DNA of 56,058 bases, from contig CAMDEF010000023.1 in NCBI GenBank assembly GCA_945895265.1, forward strand, positions 1-56,058, given 5' to 3'. A program made the translations under genes and the position numbers. Of this stretch, positions 38,023 through 48,117 are shown one piece after another. The number at the start of each line of letters is the position of its first letter. Position 1 is the first letter of the stretch. The notes beneath the pieces were generated by a model that did not search any database, was not told the origin of the DNA, and was given only the letters and a program-made list of their open reading frames with translations. The DNA comes from Bordetella parapertussis. Its GTDB lineage: Bacteria > Pseudomonadota > Gammaproteobacteria > Burkholderiales > Burkholderiaceae_B.

Positions 38023-40767
38023 ATGTTTCAAGCTAGCCAATTACGTCGAACTCTTGAAGTCAGCGGAAAACAGTACGATTATTTCAGCCTGCCCGAAGCC
38101 CAGCTGGCCGGTTTGAGCGAGCTCAACACCTTACCCTATACCTTGCGAATTTTGCTTGAAAATTTGTTGCGACATCAGGCGCTCAACGATCACGCTGTTT
38201 CGTCTGTCGACGTCAAGCAACTGGTGGCGCAGCTGGTGGCTCGCCAAGCCGATTGTGTGATTGAGTTCAGGCCTGCGCGCGTGTTGATGCCTGAATCGTC
38301 TGGGCTGACCTTGATGGGTGATTTGGCCGCGATGCGCGATGCAATGACTGCTCTTGGTGGTGACCCAGCGTTGATCAATCCTAGCGTCGCCATGGATTTT
38401 GTCGTTGATCATTCTGTGATGGTTGAAGATTCGGGTAAGCCGACTTCGCTTGAACACAATATGGCGATTGAGTTTGAGCAAAATCGTGAGCGGTACGAAT
38501 TTTTGCGCTGGTGTAGTCAGGCCTTTGATGGCTTGCGCGTGTTTCCGCCGGGCTCTGGGATTTTGCATCAGATCAATTTAGAATTTTTAGGCAAAGTGGT
38601 TTGGACGAAAGAGCATCAAGGTCGCCAGTTGGCGTTTCCTGATTCGTTGATTGGGATGGATAGCCATACTGCGATGATCAATGCCTTAGGGGTCGTGGGT
38701 TGGGGTGTCGGTGGCTTTGAGGGTGGTGCAGTGGCCTTGGGAGAGCCGGTCTCTGTCCCAATCCCTGAAGTCGTTGGCTGTCAGTTGATCGGTGCGTTAC
38801 AGCCCGGTGTGACCTCAACCGACCTGGTACTGACCATCACACAACGTTTGCGTGGCGAAGACGTGATTGGGCGGTTCATTGAGTACTTTGGTGTAGGGGT
38901 CGATGCACTGACCTTGCCTGAACGGGCAACCGTCTCAAACATGACGCCCGAGTGTGGCGCTACCATGAGTTTTTTTCCGGTGGATCACGAGACGCTTCGT
39001 TATCTGACTGTTTCAGGGCGCGATGCTCAACAAGTTGCACTGGTCAAGGCTTATTGTCAGGCGCAAGGTTTGTGGCGAGACGCCCAGACCTTGACGCCAC
39101 ACTACGCTAAAGTGATCGAGATTGATTTGTCGGCAGTGGTGCCCAGTATGGCGGGCCCGAGTCGCCCAGATGCGCGGGTTGATCTGGCAGGGGTTGCTCA
39201 AGCGTTTAACCATGTGATTGCGGCTAAGAAGACGCCGGTACCTACTCTCGCACCTGAGAAGCTTGGTACTAGCGTGGCGCAGGGCAAACCGTCTTCATCT
39301 TCAGTTCAGGTGACAGAAGCGGCGATGTCGGTCAGCGACATTCAGGATGGCTCGGTAGTCATCGCCGCCATCACAAGTTGCACCAACACGTCTAATCCTG
39401 CTGTGATGATTGGTGCGGGTTTACTGGCCCGTAACGCACGTCGTCGTGGATTGAAGCCCAAGCCTTGGGTGAAAACGTCGTTATCCCCGGGTTCGCGTGT
39501 GGTGGCCGATTATTTAAAGGTCTCAGGGTTGCAAGCTGAGCTTGATGCTTTAGGCTTTAACGTCGTAGGTTTTGGTTGCATGAGTTGCATGGGAAACTCT
39601 GGCCCACTGCCCGAGCCGATTTTAAAAGCGATTGAAGCCCGACAGTTAGCCACCGTGGCGGTGTTGTCGGGTAATCGTAATTTTGATGCGCGCGTGCACA
39701 ACAGCGTGCAAGTCAACTTTTTAGCTTCGCCGCCCTTGGTGGTGGCGTATTCGCTGACAGGCTCAATACGAACTGACCTCACCCAAGAGCCGTTAGGGCA
39801 AGACGAGCAAGGTGCCGCGGTGTATCTGAAAGATATTTGGCCCGCCCCTGAAGAGATTCGCGCCATGATCGAACGCTATGTTGAGCCTCATTTGTATCAA
39901 GAGCGCTATCAAACAATTTTTGAAGGTTCGCCACAATGGCGGGCATTGACAAGTGTGACTGGCAAAATTTACGACTGGAATCCAGAGAGTCTGTTTATTC
40001 AACGCCCGCCGTATTTTGATGGCATGACTCGCGAGGTGCCTGCGCACGAAGATATCCTTGGTGCACGAGTGCTTGGGATGTTTGGCGATATGCTCACGAC
40101 CGATCACATTTCGCCGATCGGAAAATTTTCTGTGCAGACGCCCGCCGGCGAGTATCTGCAGTCTTTGGGGGTTGCCCCGGCAGATTTTGTGAATTACGGG
40201 GCGCGTCGCTTAAACCACCAAGTTATGATGCGCGGTACGTTTGCAAACGTACGTCTGCATAACGAACTGACTCCAGACGTGCAGGGCAGTTCGACCTTGC
40301 ATATGCCTAGCAAAGAGCCGATGTCAATTTACGCAGCGGCGCAACGGTACCGCGAAGAAGGCGTTCCCTTGGTGATCGTCGCTGGCAAAGAATACGGTGC
40401 GGGGTCGTCGCGCGATTGGGCTGCCAAAGGTACGGGTTTACTGGGTGTGCGTGCCGTGATAGCCGAATCACTTGAGCGGATTCATCGGTCAAACTTGGTC
40501 AGTATGGGCGTGTTGCCACTGCAATTTTTAAACGGCGACACTCGCCAGTCGCTTGGCTTGAACGGCTCTGAAAGCTTTGATATTCGTGGCTTAAAACAAG
40601 GTCTCAAGGCGCGGGATCAGCTTGGGTGCCTAGTCCGGTACTCCGATGGTCGTTCATGCACCATCCGGCTCTTGGTACGTCTGGATAGCGACGTTGAAGC
40701 CGAATATTACAAGCATGGTGGCATTTTGCAGTGCGTGCTCAGGGCTCGTCTCGAACAGGCGTGCTAA
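38023..40767 (+). CDS. acnA: Aconitate hydratase A
   Basis: A 914-residue [4Fe-4S] enzyme that isomerises citrate to isocitrate. AIEFEQNRERYEFLRW and LEFLGKVVW are in the N-terminal domain. Cluster ligands are the cysteine in AAITSCTNTSNPAVM and the two in GFGCMSCMGNSGPL. The C-terminal swivelling domain has FGDMLTTDHISPIG, GKEYGAGSSRDWAAKG and RSNLVSMGVLPLQF. I start at ATG 38023, preceded by gaaggga, rather than the in-frame TTG at 37996. tsaB follows 16 bases after the stop. Confidence 0.95.
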   Translation: MFQASQLRRTLEVSGKQYDYFSLPEAQLAGLSELNTLPYTLRILLENLLRHQALNDHAVSSVDVKQLVAQLVARQADCVIEFRPARVLMPESSGLTLMGDLAAMRDAMTALGGDPALINPSVAMDFVVDHSVMVEDSGKPTSLEHNMAIEFEQNRERYEFLRWCSQAFDGLRVFPPGSGILHQINLEFLGKVVWTKEHQGRQLAFPDSLIGMDSHTAMINALGVVGWGVGGFEGGAVALGEPVSVPIPEVVGCQLIGALQPGVTSTDLVLTITQRLRGEDVIGRFIEYFGVGVDALTLPERATVSNMTPECGATMSFFPVDHETLRYLTVSGRDAQQVALVKAYCQAQGLWRDAQTLTPHYAKVIEIDLSAVVPSMAGPSRPDARVDLAGVAQAFNHVIAAKKTPVPTLAPEKLGTSVAQGKPSSSSVQVTEAAMSVSDIQDGSVVIAAITSCTNTSNPAVMIGAGLLARNARRRGLKPKPWVKTSLSPGSRVVADYLKVSGLQAELDALGFNVVGFGCMSCMGNSGPLPEPILKAIEARQLATVAVLSGNRNFDARVHNSVQVNFLASPPLVVAYSLTGSIRTDLTQEPLGQDEQGAAVYLKDIWPAPEEIRAMIERYVEPHLYQERYQTIFEGSPQWRALTSVTGKIYDWNPESLFIQRPPYFDGMTREVPAHEDILGARVLGMFGDMLTTDHISPIGKFSVQTPAGEYLQSLGVAPADFVNYGARRLNHQVMMRGTFANVRLHNELTPDVQGSSTLHMPSKEPMSIYAAAQRYREEGVPLVIVAGKEYGAGSSRDWAAKGTGLLGVRAVIAESLERIHRSNLVSMGVLPLQFLNGDTRQSLGLNGSESFDIRGLKQGLKARDQLGCLVRYSDGRSCTIRLLVRLDSDVEAEYYKHGGILQCVLRARLEQAC

Positions 40768-40783
40768 CCCATACAATACGCGC

Positions 40784-42010
40784 ATGACACATATTTTGGC
40801 CCTCGAAACCTCTACGACCACCTGCTCGGTAGCGCTACTGACTGAGCAAGGCGCAAGCGTTGCCGTGGTGCAGCGCCAACTTGAGGGTACGGCGGGTCAT
40901 GCAGCAAATCTTTTGCCCATGGTCAGCGCCTTGTTAGCCGAGTGCGGCATCGAGCGTGGGTCTTTGAGTGCGGTAGCGTTTGGTCAGGGTCCTGGGGCTT
41001 TTACTGGCATTCGCGTGGCCTGTGGGGTGGCTCAGGGCATGGGTTTGGCGCTGCAAATCCCCTTAATTCCGATCGGAGCATTGCCCGCGGTTGCTGCGCA
41101 GGCAGCGGGGCATTTGCCTCAACATCTGATTCTTGCCGCGCTTGACGCACGCATGGATGAAGCCTACTTTGCGGCGTATGTCGATGATGTTTTGCATGGT
41201 TTAGTGACCTTGCAGCCGCCCGTGTTACTGCCTGCGGGGCAACTGTCGGCGTTCATTGAACTGCGCTTGCCGCTATGGCATAGCCGCGCGCCTGACGCAC
41301 GAGGGGTCTGTTACGTCGGCGAAGGCTGGAGTTTGGCTGGGGCGACAGTGGGCTTGCCCCTTGAGTGCCTGGCTGACGATCTTCTGGCGCGACCCACAGC
41401 ACAAGCCGTTGCAGCCTTGGCGTTGCGAGGCTGGCATGCCGGTCAAACCGTCTTGCCTGAGCATGCGGCCCCGCTCTATTTGCGCGACCGTGTAGCGTTT
41501 ACCGTCGCCGAGCGGGCGTTGGGTGAAGGGGGTAATCCTCGTGCCTTGGCGCCTAGTCAGGCGGCCTTGGTGCCTATGACAGTAGCCGATCTGCCCGAAG
41601 CGCTTGAAATCGAACGTGCGGTGCAGTCGTTTCCCTGGACACTTAAAAATTTTGAAGATGCGCTGGCGGCGGGTTACGAGGCCTGGGTTTTGCGTCAAGA
41701 CGCTGAACTACTTGGGTTTTGTATCGCGATGCAGGCGCCTGACGTGGCACACATCTTGGTGATCGCCGTGGCGCGCGAACATCAGCGTCAAGGCTATGCC
41801 CATCAGTTACTGGCACAAATCACTCGCAGCGCGCAGGCCCAAAGCGCAGAGGGCTTGCTGCTTGAGGTTCGTCCCTCAAACCACGCAGCACTCGCTTTTT
41901 ATGCCCGCGAAGGGTTTAATCAGATCGGCGTGCGCCGCGCGTACTATCCTGCAGGACGAGGCGAACGCGAAGATGCGTATGTCTTGAAGAAAACCTTTGA
42001 TCAATCGTAA
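40784..42010 (+). CDS. TsaB-RimI fusion protein
   Basis: A 408-residue protein joining two normally separate enzymes. Residues about 1-255 are TsaB: ILALETSTTTCSVALL, VAFGQGPGAFTGIRVACGV and PLYLRDRVAFT. With TsaD and TsaE, TsaB makes threonylcarbamoyladenosine at position 37 of ANN-decoding tRNAs. Residues about 260-408 are a RimI GNAT acetyltransferase: VPMTVADLPEALEIE, SFPWTLKNFEDAL, the acetyl-CoA loop VAREHQRQGYAHQLL and the terminal FYAREGFNQIGVRRAYYP. RimI acetylates the N-terminus of ribosomal protein S18. The frame runs through the junction with no stop, so this is a genuine fusion unless the sequence is wrong. The ATG at 40784 is the natural TsaB start. Confidence 0.9.
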   Translation: MTHILALETSTTTCSVALLTEQGASVAVVQRQLEGTAGHAANLLPMVSALLAECGIERGSLSAVAFGQGPGAFTGIRVACGVAQGMGLALQIPLIPIGALPAVAAQAAGHLPQHLILAALDARMDEAYFAAYVDDVLHGLVTLQPPVLLPAGQLSAFIELRLPLWHSRAPDARGVCYVGEGWSLAGATVGLPLECLADDLLARPTAQAVAALALRGWHAGQTVLPEHAAPLYLRDRVAFTVAERALGEGGNPRALAPSQAALVPMTVADLPEALEIERAVQSFPWTLKNFEDALAAGYEAWVLRQDAELLGFCIAMQAPDVAHILVIAVAREHQRQGYAHQLLAQITRSAQAQSAEGLLLEVRPSNHAALAFYAREGFNQIGVRRAYYPAGRGEREDAYVLKKTFDQS

Positions 42011-42025
42011 GCCCCACTGAGCATT

Positions 42026-42877
42026 ATGACGCCAAGCCCTGATCCTAAGCCCTTGCAATACTCGGCCTTACAGCTGGCGTGGTTGCACGAGCTGGGTATT
42101 GATAAGCCTTGGCTGCCTGGCGATGCGCGTGCAACGGTTGCTAGAGCAGCACCAGCACCAGCACCAGCACCAGCACCAGCACCAGCGCCAGCACCATTAC
42201 CAGCAGCGCGTTCAGCGACTCGCGGCGCCGCAAGTAAACCACAACAAGCTGCAGCACCGATGAGTGCAGTGAGTATCGCTGCGATGACCGCGCTGACAGC
42301 TGCTGCTGCCGCTGCGGCCCCCGATCTTGAGTCGTTAACGCTTGCGGCCAGTGCCTGTCAGGCTTGCGGGCTTTGTCGACAGCGTGACCAAGTGGTGATG
42401 GGGCAGGGCGTGACACAGCCTGCTATTTTGGTAATTGGTGATGGCCCGGGCGAGCAAGACGATCGTAAGGGCCTGCCTTTTATGGCCGAGTCTGGCGCGT
42501 TGCTTGATCAAATGTTGTTAACCATTGGTAGCGCGCGTACGCGTGATGTGTATCTGACGAATCTTGTGAAATGTCGGCCTCCCGGAAACCGGCTTGCCCT
42601 GCGCGAAGAAGTCGCGGCTTGCCAGTCGTATCTGGTGCGTCAGCTTGAATTGTTGCGCCCCTTTAGTATTTTGGCGTTGGGGCGTGTGGTGGCGCAGTCC
42701 TTGTTGAACACAGACGAGCCTTTACAAAACTTGCGAGGCCGGGTGCATCAGCTTGAGGTGGCCGGGCAAACGATCCCTTTGGTTGCCAGTTATCACAGTG
42801 GCCACTTACTCAACCACCCCGCAGACAAAGCGGCAGCTTGGCAAGATTTGCAGTTGCTGCGCACGCTGCGGCGCTAA
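42026..42877 (+). CDS. Uracil-DNA glycosylase, family 4 type (Fe-S)
   Basis: A 283-residue DNA repair enzyme expected to remove uracil from DNA. The conserved domain begins at about residue 105. CQACGLCRQRDQVVMG holds the first two cluster cysteines, ILVIGDGPGEQDDRKGLPF is the active-site motif, LTNLVKCRPPGNR has the third and VAACQSYLVRQLELL the fourth cysteine. The terminal motif usually reads YHPxxLLR but here is SYHSGHLLN, so the proline after histidine is replaced. Residues about 41-57 are an Ala-Pro tract coded by a hexamer repeat, inside a variable linker between the first 30 residues and the domain. It starts 16 bases after tsaB-rimI and is probably co-transcribed. Confidence 0.88.
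   Translation: MTPSPDPKPLQYSALQLAWLHELGIDKPWLPGDARATVARAAPAPAPAPAPAPAPAPLPAARSATRGAASKPQQAAAPMSAVSIAAMTALTAAAAAAAPDLESLTLAASACQACGLCRQRDQVVMGQGVTQPAILVIGDGPGEQDDRKGLPFMAESGALLDQMLLTIGSARTRDVYLTNLVKCRPPGNRLALREEVAACQSYLVRQLELLRPFSILALGRVVAQSLLNTDEPLQNLRGRVHQLEVAGQTIPLVASYHSGHLLNHPADKAAAWQDLQLLRTLRR
42148..42195 (+). repeat. Hexanucleotide microsatellite (agcacc)8 inside the glycosylase gene
   Basis: Eight consecutive hexamers, seven agcacc and one agcgcc, encode an alternating Ala-Pro tract. As the unit is six bases, copy number changes would keep the reading frame. Confidence 0.9.
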
Positions 42878-42951
42878 GTCTACCGAGCGCTCTTGAGTTG
42901 CACTGCTTAGCGCCCTTGGGATCGCCACCCTTCTTTAAGGCGGTGAGGATG

Positions 42952-44286
42952 TCAAAGTGCCTTACCGTGCCCCTCTTGCCCGATCTGCTCAAGTAGGCCT
43001 GGGTGATGTTTAAGGTTGCTTTTATTCCAGTAGATGATCAATAGCATCACCCCAGCAACTAACACGCCAAAGATCCCGATGATGATGCTGATCGACAGCT
43101 GCAGCCACAATAAAAGGGTGTAAATCGCTACCATCAGCAAAATGTTCAATTGTTCATTGAAATTTTGTACGGCAATCGAATGACCGGCCGACAATAATAC
43201 GTGGCCACGATGTTGTAGCAGAGCGTTCATCGGTACGACAAAATAGCCAGAGGTCAAGCCAATCAAAATCAGCAGAATATAGGCGGCCCACGGTAGCTCG
43301 ACGCCCATAAAATTGATTGTCCAAGAAGACTGGACAAAGGGCATCAAGAGCACGATGAAGCCCATCGCAACGCCCAGTGGTAACACGGTTAAGGCGCGAG
43401 GTAAGGCGACTCGACCGGCCAGCACTGCGCCGAAAATGGTGCCAATGGCCGTGATGCCCATCAAAATCGATGCCTGATCCAGGCGGTAGCCAAGATGGCT
43501 GCGACCCCACTCGATCACGATTAATTGCAATGTGGCACCAGCGCCCCAAAACAGTGTGGTGACGGCCAGCGAGATTTGCCCAAGCTTATCTTTCCAGAGG
43601 ATACGAACATAGCCCCAAAACGCTTTCATCAAGCTCAACGGGTTTTTTTGCTGTTTAGGGTAAACAATATTGGTTTTGGGAATCATCAGCGTGCAGATTG
43701 CGGCCGCGGCATAGATCAGAGCGATCACTAAAATCGCGGCCTCGGCTGGTGTTTGCACAAAGCCGCTGAACCAGGGATGGGCGAGTAACCAGTCCGACAC
43801 TACAGGGGAGACGAGTACACCCCCCACCAAGGTGCCCAGAATAATGGAGAGGATCGTCAGGCCTTCGATCCAGCTATTGCCTTTTACCAGCTGCAACGGT
43901 GGCAACATTTCTGTGACGATGCCATATTTGGCAGGCGAATACGCTGCTGCACCGATCCCCACCAAGGCGTAGGCTGCGCAGACAAGGTTGACTTGCCCAC
44001 CCTCTGATAACCCTAAAAAAGCGTAACAAAACATCAGGGCGCAGCCACTGACCTTGATGGCATTGGTCATGAACATGACCCGACCTTTAGGATAAGAATC
44101 TGATATCGCACCGACGAAGGCTGCCAGCAGCACGTACGAGGCCGCAAACCACCATTTCATCATGGGGGCCATCCAGTCGGGACCATGAAGCTGCTGAATG
44201 AGCGCAATCGCGGCGATAAAAAGCGCGTTGTCGGCAAGCGAAGAAAGCGCTTGCGCCGCCATAACGGTAAAAAAGCCTCTGTTCAC
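42952..44286 (-). CDS. lplT: Lysophospholipid transporter LplT
   Basis: A 444-residue MFS transporter with about twelve membrane segments. It opens FFTVMAAQALSSLADNALFI, typical of LplT, and has AAFVGAISDSYPKGRVMF in the loop between helices 2 and 3 and PAKYGIVTEMLPP after. LplT flips lysophospholipids inward for re-acylation by Aas. No aas gene or fused acyltransferase domain is present here. It is convergent with the glycosylase gene and divergent from smc. Confidence 0.88.
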   Translation of the reverse strand: MNRGFFTVMAAQALSSLADNALFIAAIALIQQLHGPDWMAPMMKWWFAASYVLLAAFVGAISDSYPKGRVMFMTNAIKVSGCALMFCYAFLGLSEGGQVNLVCAAYALVGIGAAAYSPAKYGIVTEMLPPLQLVKGNSWIEGLTILSIILGTLVGGVLVSPVVSDWLLAHPWFSGFVQTPAEAAILVIALIYAAAAICTLMIPKTNIVYPKQQKNPLSLMKAFWGYVRILWKDKLGQISLAVTTLFWGAGATLQLIVIEWGRSHLGYRLDQASILMGITAIGTIFGAVLAGRVALPRALTVLPLGVAMGFIVLLMPFVQSSWTINFMGVELPWAAYILLILIGLTSGYFVVPMNALLQHRGHVLLSAGHSIAVQNFNEQLNILLMVAIYTLLLWLQLSISIIIGIFGVLVAGVMLLIIYWNKSNLKHHPGLLEQIGQEGHGKAL

Positions 44287-44571
44287 TTGGAGCGTCTTCT
44301 AAAAGGGGGTTAAGTTCAAAATACCGACGGAACCTCGTTTGGCTCGCAGGCTAGACCCGTTTTCGCCTGTCCGAGTATACCGACAGATCTTTTGTTATTT
44401 AGTCTGAGCGTTAGCACGCCACAATGCGGGATTTCGAGAAAAAAGAGAATGAGGGATTGCCCTTGGTACAGATTTGGGTAGAACAGCCATTCATGCTGAT
44501 TGTCAAAGCTAAATTCGCCTCAGGCTGCGTTATGATCAAGGGTATTCCATCCCAAATTGTGTCCAACTATT

Positions 44572-47500
44572 GTGCGCCTGACCCAGATCAAACTTGCCGG
44601 CTTCAAATCTTTTGTCGATCCGACCGTGATCCCTACCCCCAGTCAGCTAGTTGGTGTAGTGGGGCCTAATGGTTGTGGCAAATCTAACATCATTGATGCG
44701 GTACGTTGGGTGATGGGCGAAAGTCGTGCGTCTGAGTTGCGCGGCGAATCGATGCAAGATGTGATTTTCAGTGGCTCAAGCCAGCGTAAAGCCTCGGCAC
44801 GCGCTTCAGTTGAATTAGTGTTTGATAACAGCGATGGTCGAGCCACTGGTCAGTGGGCCAGTTATGGCGAAATCGCAGTACGGCGGGTGTTGACCCGTGA
44901 TGGCACTAGTAGCTATTTCATCAACAATCAACAAGTGCGGCGTCGCGATGTTTACGATATTTTTCTAGGAACAGGCTTAGGTTCGCGCGGGTACGCCATC
45001 ATCGGTCAAGGCATGATTAATCGACTGATTGAAGCTAAGCCCGAAGAACTGCGCGTCTACCTTGAAGAGGCGGCTGGTGTTTCGCGCTATAAAGAGCGCC
45101 GTCGTGAAACTGAAAATCGTTTATCAGACACGCGCGAAAATCTTGTGCGTGTCGAAGATATTTTGCGTGAACTTGGTTCACAACTTGAAAAGCTTGAAGG
45201 TCAGGCCGAAGTGGCACGTGAGTACCGAGGCCTGCAAACTGAGGGTGAAGCCAAGCAAAATGCACTGTGGTTTTTAAAAGAGTCTGCGGCGCAAGAAGAG
45301 CGTGATCGCACACAACAAAACATTGAGCGTGCCCATACCGAACTCGAAGCCTCAACGGCTGGGCTGCGGGCCAGTGAAGCCGCGCTTGAATCGCGCCGTC
45401 AGGCACATTATGCCGCTGGCGATGCCGTGCACGCCGAGCAGGGTGCTTTGTACGAAGCCAATGCTAAAGTGAGTAGTCTAGAGGCTGAGATCCGACACGT
45501 GGTCGAGTCGCGTAATCGTGTACAAAGCCGACGCGCGCAATTGCAAGTGCAGATCACCGAGTGGGAGTCTCAGCGCGAGCACTGCCAACAACAAATATTG
45601 GATGGTGAAGACGAACTCGCCACCAGTGCTGCTCGCTCTGAAGAGGCGCGTGACCTGGCTATCGCGGCGCAAGCCGGTCTGCCCGAGATTGAAACCCGCG
45701 TACGCGAAGCGGCGGCCCAACGCGAAGAGATGCGAATTGCGCTGGCGCGGATCGAGCAAAGTCTGGCGTTGGCGGCTCAAACGCAGCGCGATTCTGATCG
45801 TCAATTGCAGGCACTCGAGCTGCGTCGTGAGCGCTTGCTGCAAGAATTAAAAGGTGTCGAGTCACCTGATCTGGCTGCGCTTGAACAACTGACTGGTGAT
45901 AAGCTTTCGACTGAAGAGCTTCTCGAAGAGGCGCAAGGCAAACTCATCGAGTTTGAAGAGCGTTTGCCGCAGGCCGATGCTCAGCGCAACCAGGCCCAGC
46001 AAATCGCTCTGACCGAAGCCGAGGCCTTGGCTCGCTTAGACGCTCGCTTGTCAGCCCTTGTGCGCTTGCAAGAAGATGTGCAAAAGAAAGGGGCCCTTGA
46101 GCCCTGGCTCGCCAAGCATGAACTCACGACCTTGGGTCGTTTGTGGCAAAAGCTGCACGTTGAGGTTGGCTGGGAGACCGCAATAGAGGCGGTGCTCAAC
46201 GAGCGCATGACAGGCCTTGAGGTGCGCAATCTAGATTGGGCGCGTGCCTTTGCGGCCGATGCGCCTCCGGCGCGTCTGGCGTTTTATCAATTGCCGGTGG
46301 CCGCTGCAGCGATCGCCGCACCAACAGGCTTTACGCCGCTGACCTCGTTGTTGCGTATTAGTGATCCAGAGCTGCGCACCTTGCTGCAGTCATGGCTTGG
46401 ACACGTCTTTATTGCAAAAGATATTACTGAAGCATTAGCCCTGCGTGCCTCACTGCCGGCGGGTGCCTTGCTAGTGGTGCAGGGCGGGCACTTGGTTGAC
46501 GCGAACAGCGTGCGCTTTTATGCCCCAGACTCTGAACAAGCGGGTTTACTGGCGCGCCAGCAAGAAATCGAAAACCTACAGCGCGAAATCAAAGCGCGCC
46601 AACTGATCGCCGATCAGTCGCGCTCGGCGGTGGCGCAGGCCGAAGCCGCATGGCAACAGGTTTCGCAAGCCTTGCCGCCCCTGCGTCAGCGTGTCAGTGA
46701 GGTCACCCGTCGTCTGCATGACTTGCAACTTGAGCACACGCGTTTGCTTCAGCAGGTTGAACAAACTCGCGAGCGTTCAGGTCGGCTTGAGCAAGACTTG
46801 GCCGAAGTCGCCTCGCAACAAGAAGAATTACAAGCCACCAAAATCGAAGCCGAAACGCGTTTCGAAGAGCTCGATACTGAAATCGCCACCTTACAAGAGG
46901 CCTATTCTGAGGCTGAGATGGCGGGCGAGGCTCTGGCAGACGAAGCACAAACTGCTAGCGATCGCTTGCGCGACCAAGAGCGCGGCGCCCAAGAGGCCGA
47001 GTTTAATGAGCGTGGGATTCGTGCTCGCATTGCCGAACTACAGCGTAATCTGCAAGTGGCAACCGAACAAAATACGCGCGCCAAGCAAGAGTTGATTACG
47101 CTTGAGTCTGACCTCACCACACTTGACGCAGCAGCGGCCGAGGCTGGCCTGCAAGAGGCGCTTGAGTTGCGTGCCGAGCGCGAAGAGGCTCTGAGTCGAG
47201 TCCGGATCGAGATGGATACTCTGGCTGCGCAGTTACGCGAGGCGGATGAAGAGCGTCTGACGCTTGAACGCTCTCTTGAGCCGCGCCGTGAACGCATCAT
47301 GCACTTACAGTTGCAAGAGCAAGCCGCTCGTCTGGCGGCTGAACAATTTGCCGAGCAACTCAACGAGCGCCAGGTTGATCGTCTTGCTGTGCAGGCCTCA
47401 CTGGTCGATCAGCCAGAAGAGTGGTCGCGCCCGGCCTGGTTGCAAAGCGAAGTGCAACGTATCACGAAAAAAATCGAAAGTCTGGGCTCAGTGAACTTGG

Positions 47501-48102
47501 CAGCGCTTGACGAACTCAATGAATCGCGCGAACGTAAAGGTTACCTTGATGCGCAATTTCTTGATTTGCAGACTGCTATCAACACACTCGAAGACGCTAT
47601 CCACAAAATCGATCGCGAAACCCGTGATTTGTTGCAGACAACCTTTAACGAAGTTAATACGCACTTCGGTGAATTGTTTCCCAAACTCTTTGGTGGGGGC
47701 GAGGCACGACTGATTATGACCGGCGACGAGATCCTAGATGCCGGCGTTCAGGTGATGGCCCAACCACCCGGAAAACGCAATACCTCGATTCACTTGCTGT
47801 CAGGAGGCGAAAAAGCCTTGACTGCGACTGCCTTAGTGTTTGCGCTGTTCAAACTGAATCCAGCGCCTTTTTGCTTACTCGATGAGGTTGATGCGCCACT
47901 TGATGACGCGAACACCGAGCGTTATGCTAATTTGGTAGGCAGTATGGCAGAGCACACGCAGTTTTTGTTTATTTCGCATAATAAAATTGCGATGCAAATG
48001 GCACGGCAATTGATTGGTGTCACCATGCAAGAACAAGGTGTATCAAGAATCGTGGCAGTTGATATTGAATCGGCGCTGCAACTTGCAGCAGAAGCGGCTT
48101 AA
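44572..48102 (+). CDS. smc: Chromosome segregation protein SMC
   Basis: A 1176-residue SMC ATPase. The N-terminal RLTQIKLAGFKSFVDPT leads to Walker A VGPNGCGKSNIIDAVRW. Two long coiled-coil arms rich in Glu, Gln, Ala and Arg flank a hinge at about residues 515-640. The C-terminal head has the signature HLLSGGEKALTATALVF and Walker B CLLDEVDAPLDDAN. It organises and segregates the chromosome. I choose GTG 44572 because betaproteobacterial SMCs begin MRLT; an in-frame TTG at 44557 adds five residues. No clear Shine-Dalgarno site precedes either. zipA follows after 15 bases. Confidence 0.95.
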   Translation: MRLTQIKLAGFKSFVDPTVIPTPSQLVGVVGPNGCGKSNIIDAVRWVMGESRASELRGESMQDVIFSGSSQRKASARASVELVFDNSDGRATGQWASYGEIAVRRVLTRDGTSSYFINNQQVRRRDVYDIFLGTGLGSRGYAIIGQGMINRLIEAKPEELRVYLEEAAGVSRYKERRRETENRLSDTRENLVRVEDILRELGSQLEKLEGQAEVAREYRGLQTEGEAKQNALWFLKESAAQEERDRTQQNIERAHTELEASTAGLRASEAALESRRQAHYAAGDAVHAEQGALYEANAKVSSLEAEIRHVVESRNRVQSRRAQLQVQITEWESQREHCQQQILDGEDELATSAARSEEARDLAIAAQAGLPEIETRVREAAAQREEMRIALARIEQSLALAAQTQRDSDRQLQALELRRERLLQELKGVESPDLAALEQLTGDKLSTEELLEEAQGKLIEFEERLPQADAQRNQAQQIALTEAEALARLDARLSALVRLQEDVQKKGALEPWLAKHELTTLGRLWQKLHVEVGWETAIEAVLNERMTGLEVRNLDWARAFAADAPPARLAFYQLPVAAAAIAAPTGFTPLTSLLRISDPELRTLLQSWLGHVFIAKDITEALALRASLPAGALLVVQGGHLVDANSVRFYAPDSEQAGLLARQQEIENLQREIKARQLIADQSRSAVAQAEAAWQQVSQALPPLRQRVSEVTRRLHDLQLEHTRLLQQVEQTRERSGRLEQDLAEVASQQEELQATKIEAETRFEELDTEIATLQEAYSEAEMAGEALADEAQTASDRLRDQERGAQEAEFNERGIRARIAELQRNLQVATEQNTRAKQELITLESDLTTLDAAAAEAGLQEALELRAEREEALSRVRIEMDTLAAQLREADEERLTLERSLEPRRERIMHLQLQEQAARLAAEQFAEQLNERQVDRLAVQASLVDQPEEWSRPAWLQSEVQRITKKIESLGSVNLAALDELNESRERKGYLDAQFLDLQTAINTLEDAIHKIDRETRDLLQTTFNEVNTHFGELFPKLFGGGEARLIMTGDEILDAGVQVMAQPPGKRNTSIHLLSGGEKALTATALVFALFKLNPAPFCLLDEVDAPLDDANTERYANLVGSMAEHTQFLFISHNKIAMQMARQLIGVTMQEQGVSRIVAVDIESALQLAAEAA

Positions 48103-48117
48103 TTCTAGGGTCTACAC

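Noticed and set aside
46902..47363. 153-codon Ser/Arg-rich minus-strand ORF
   Set aside because: Shadow of the SMC coiled-coil codons; low complexity and no family features.
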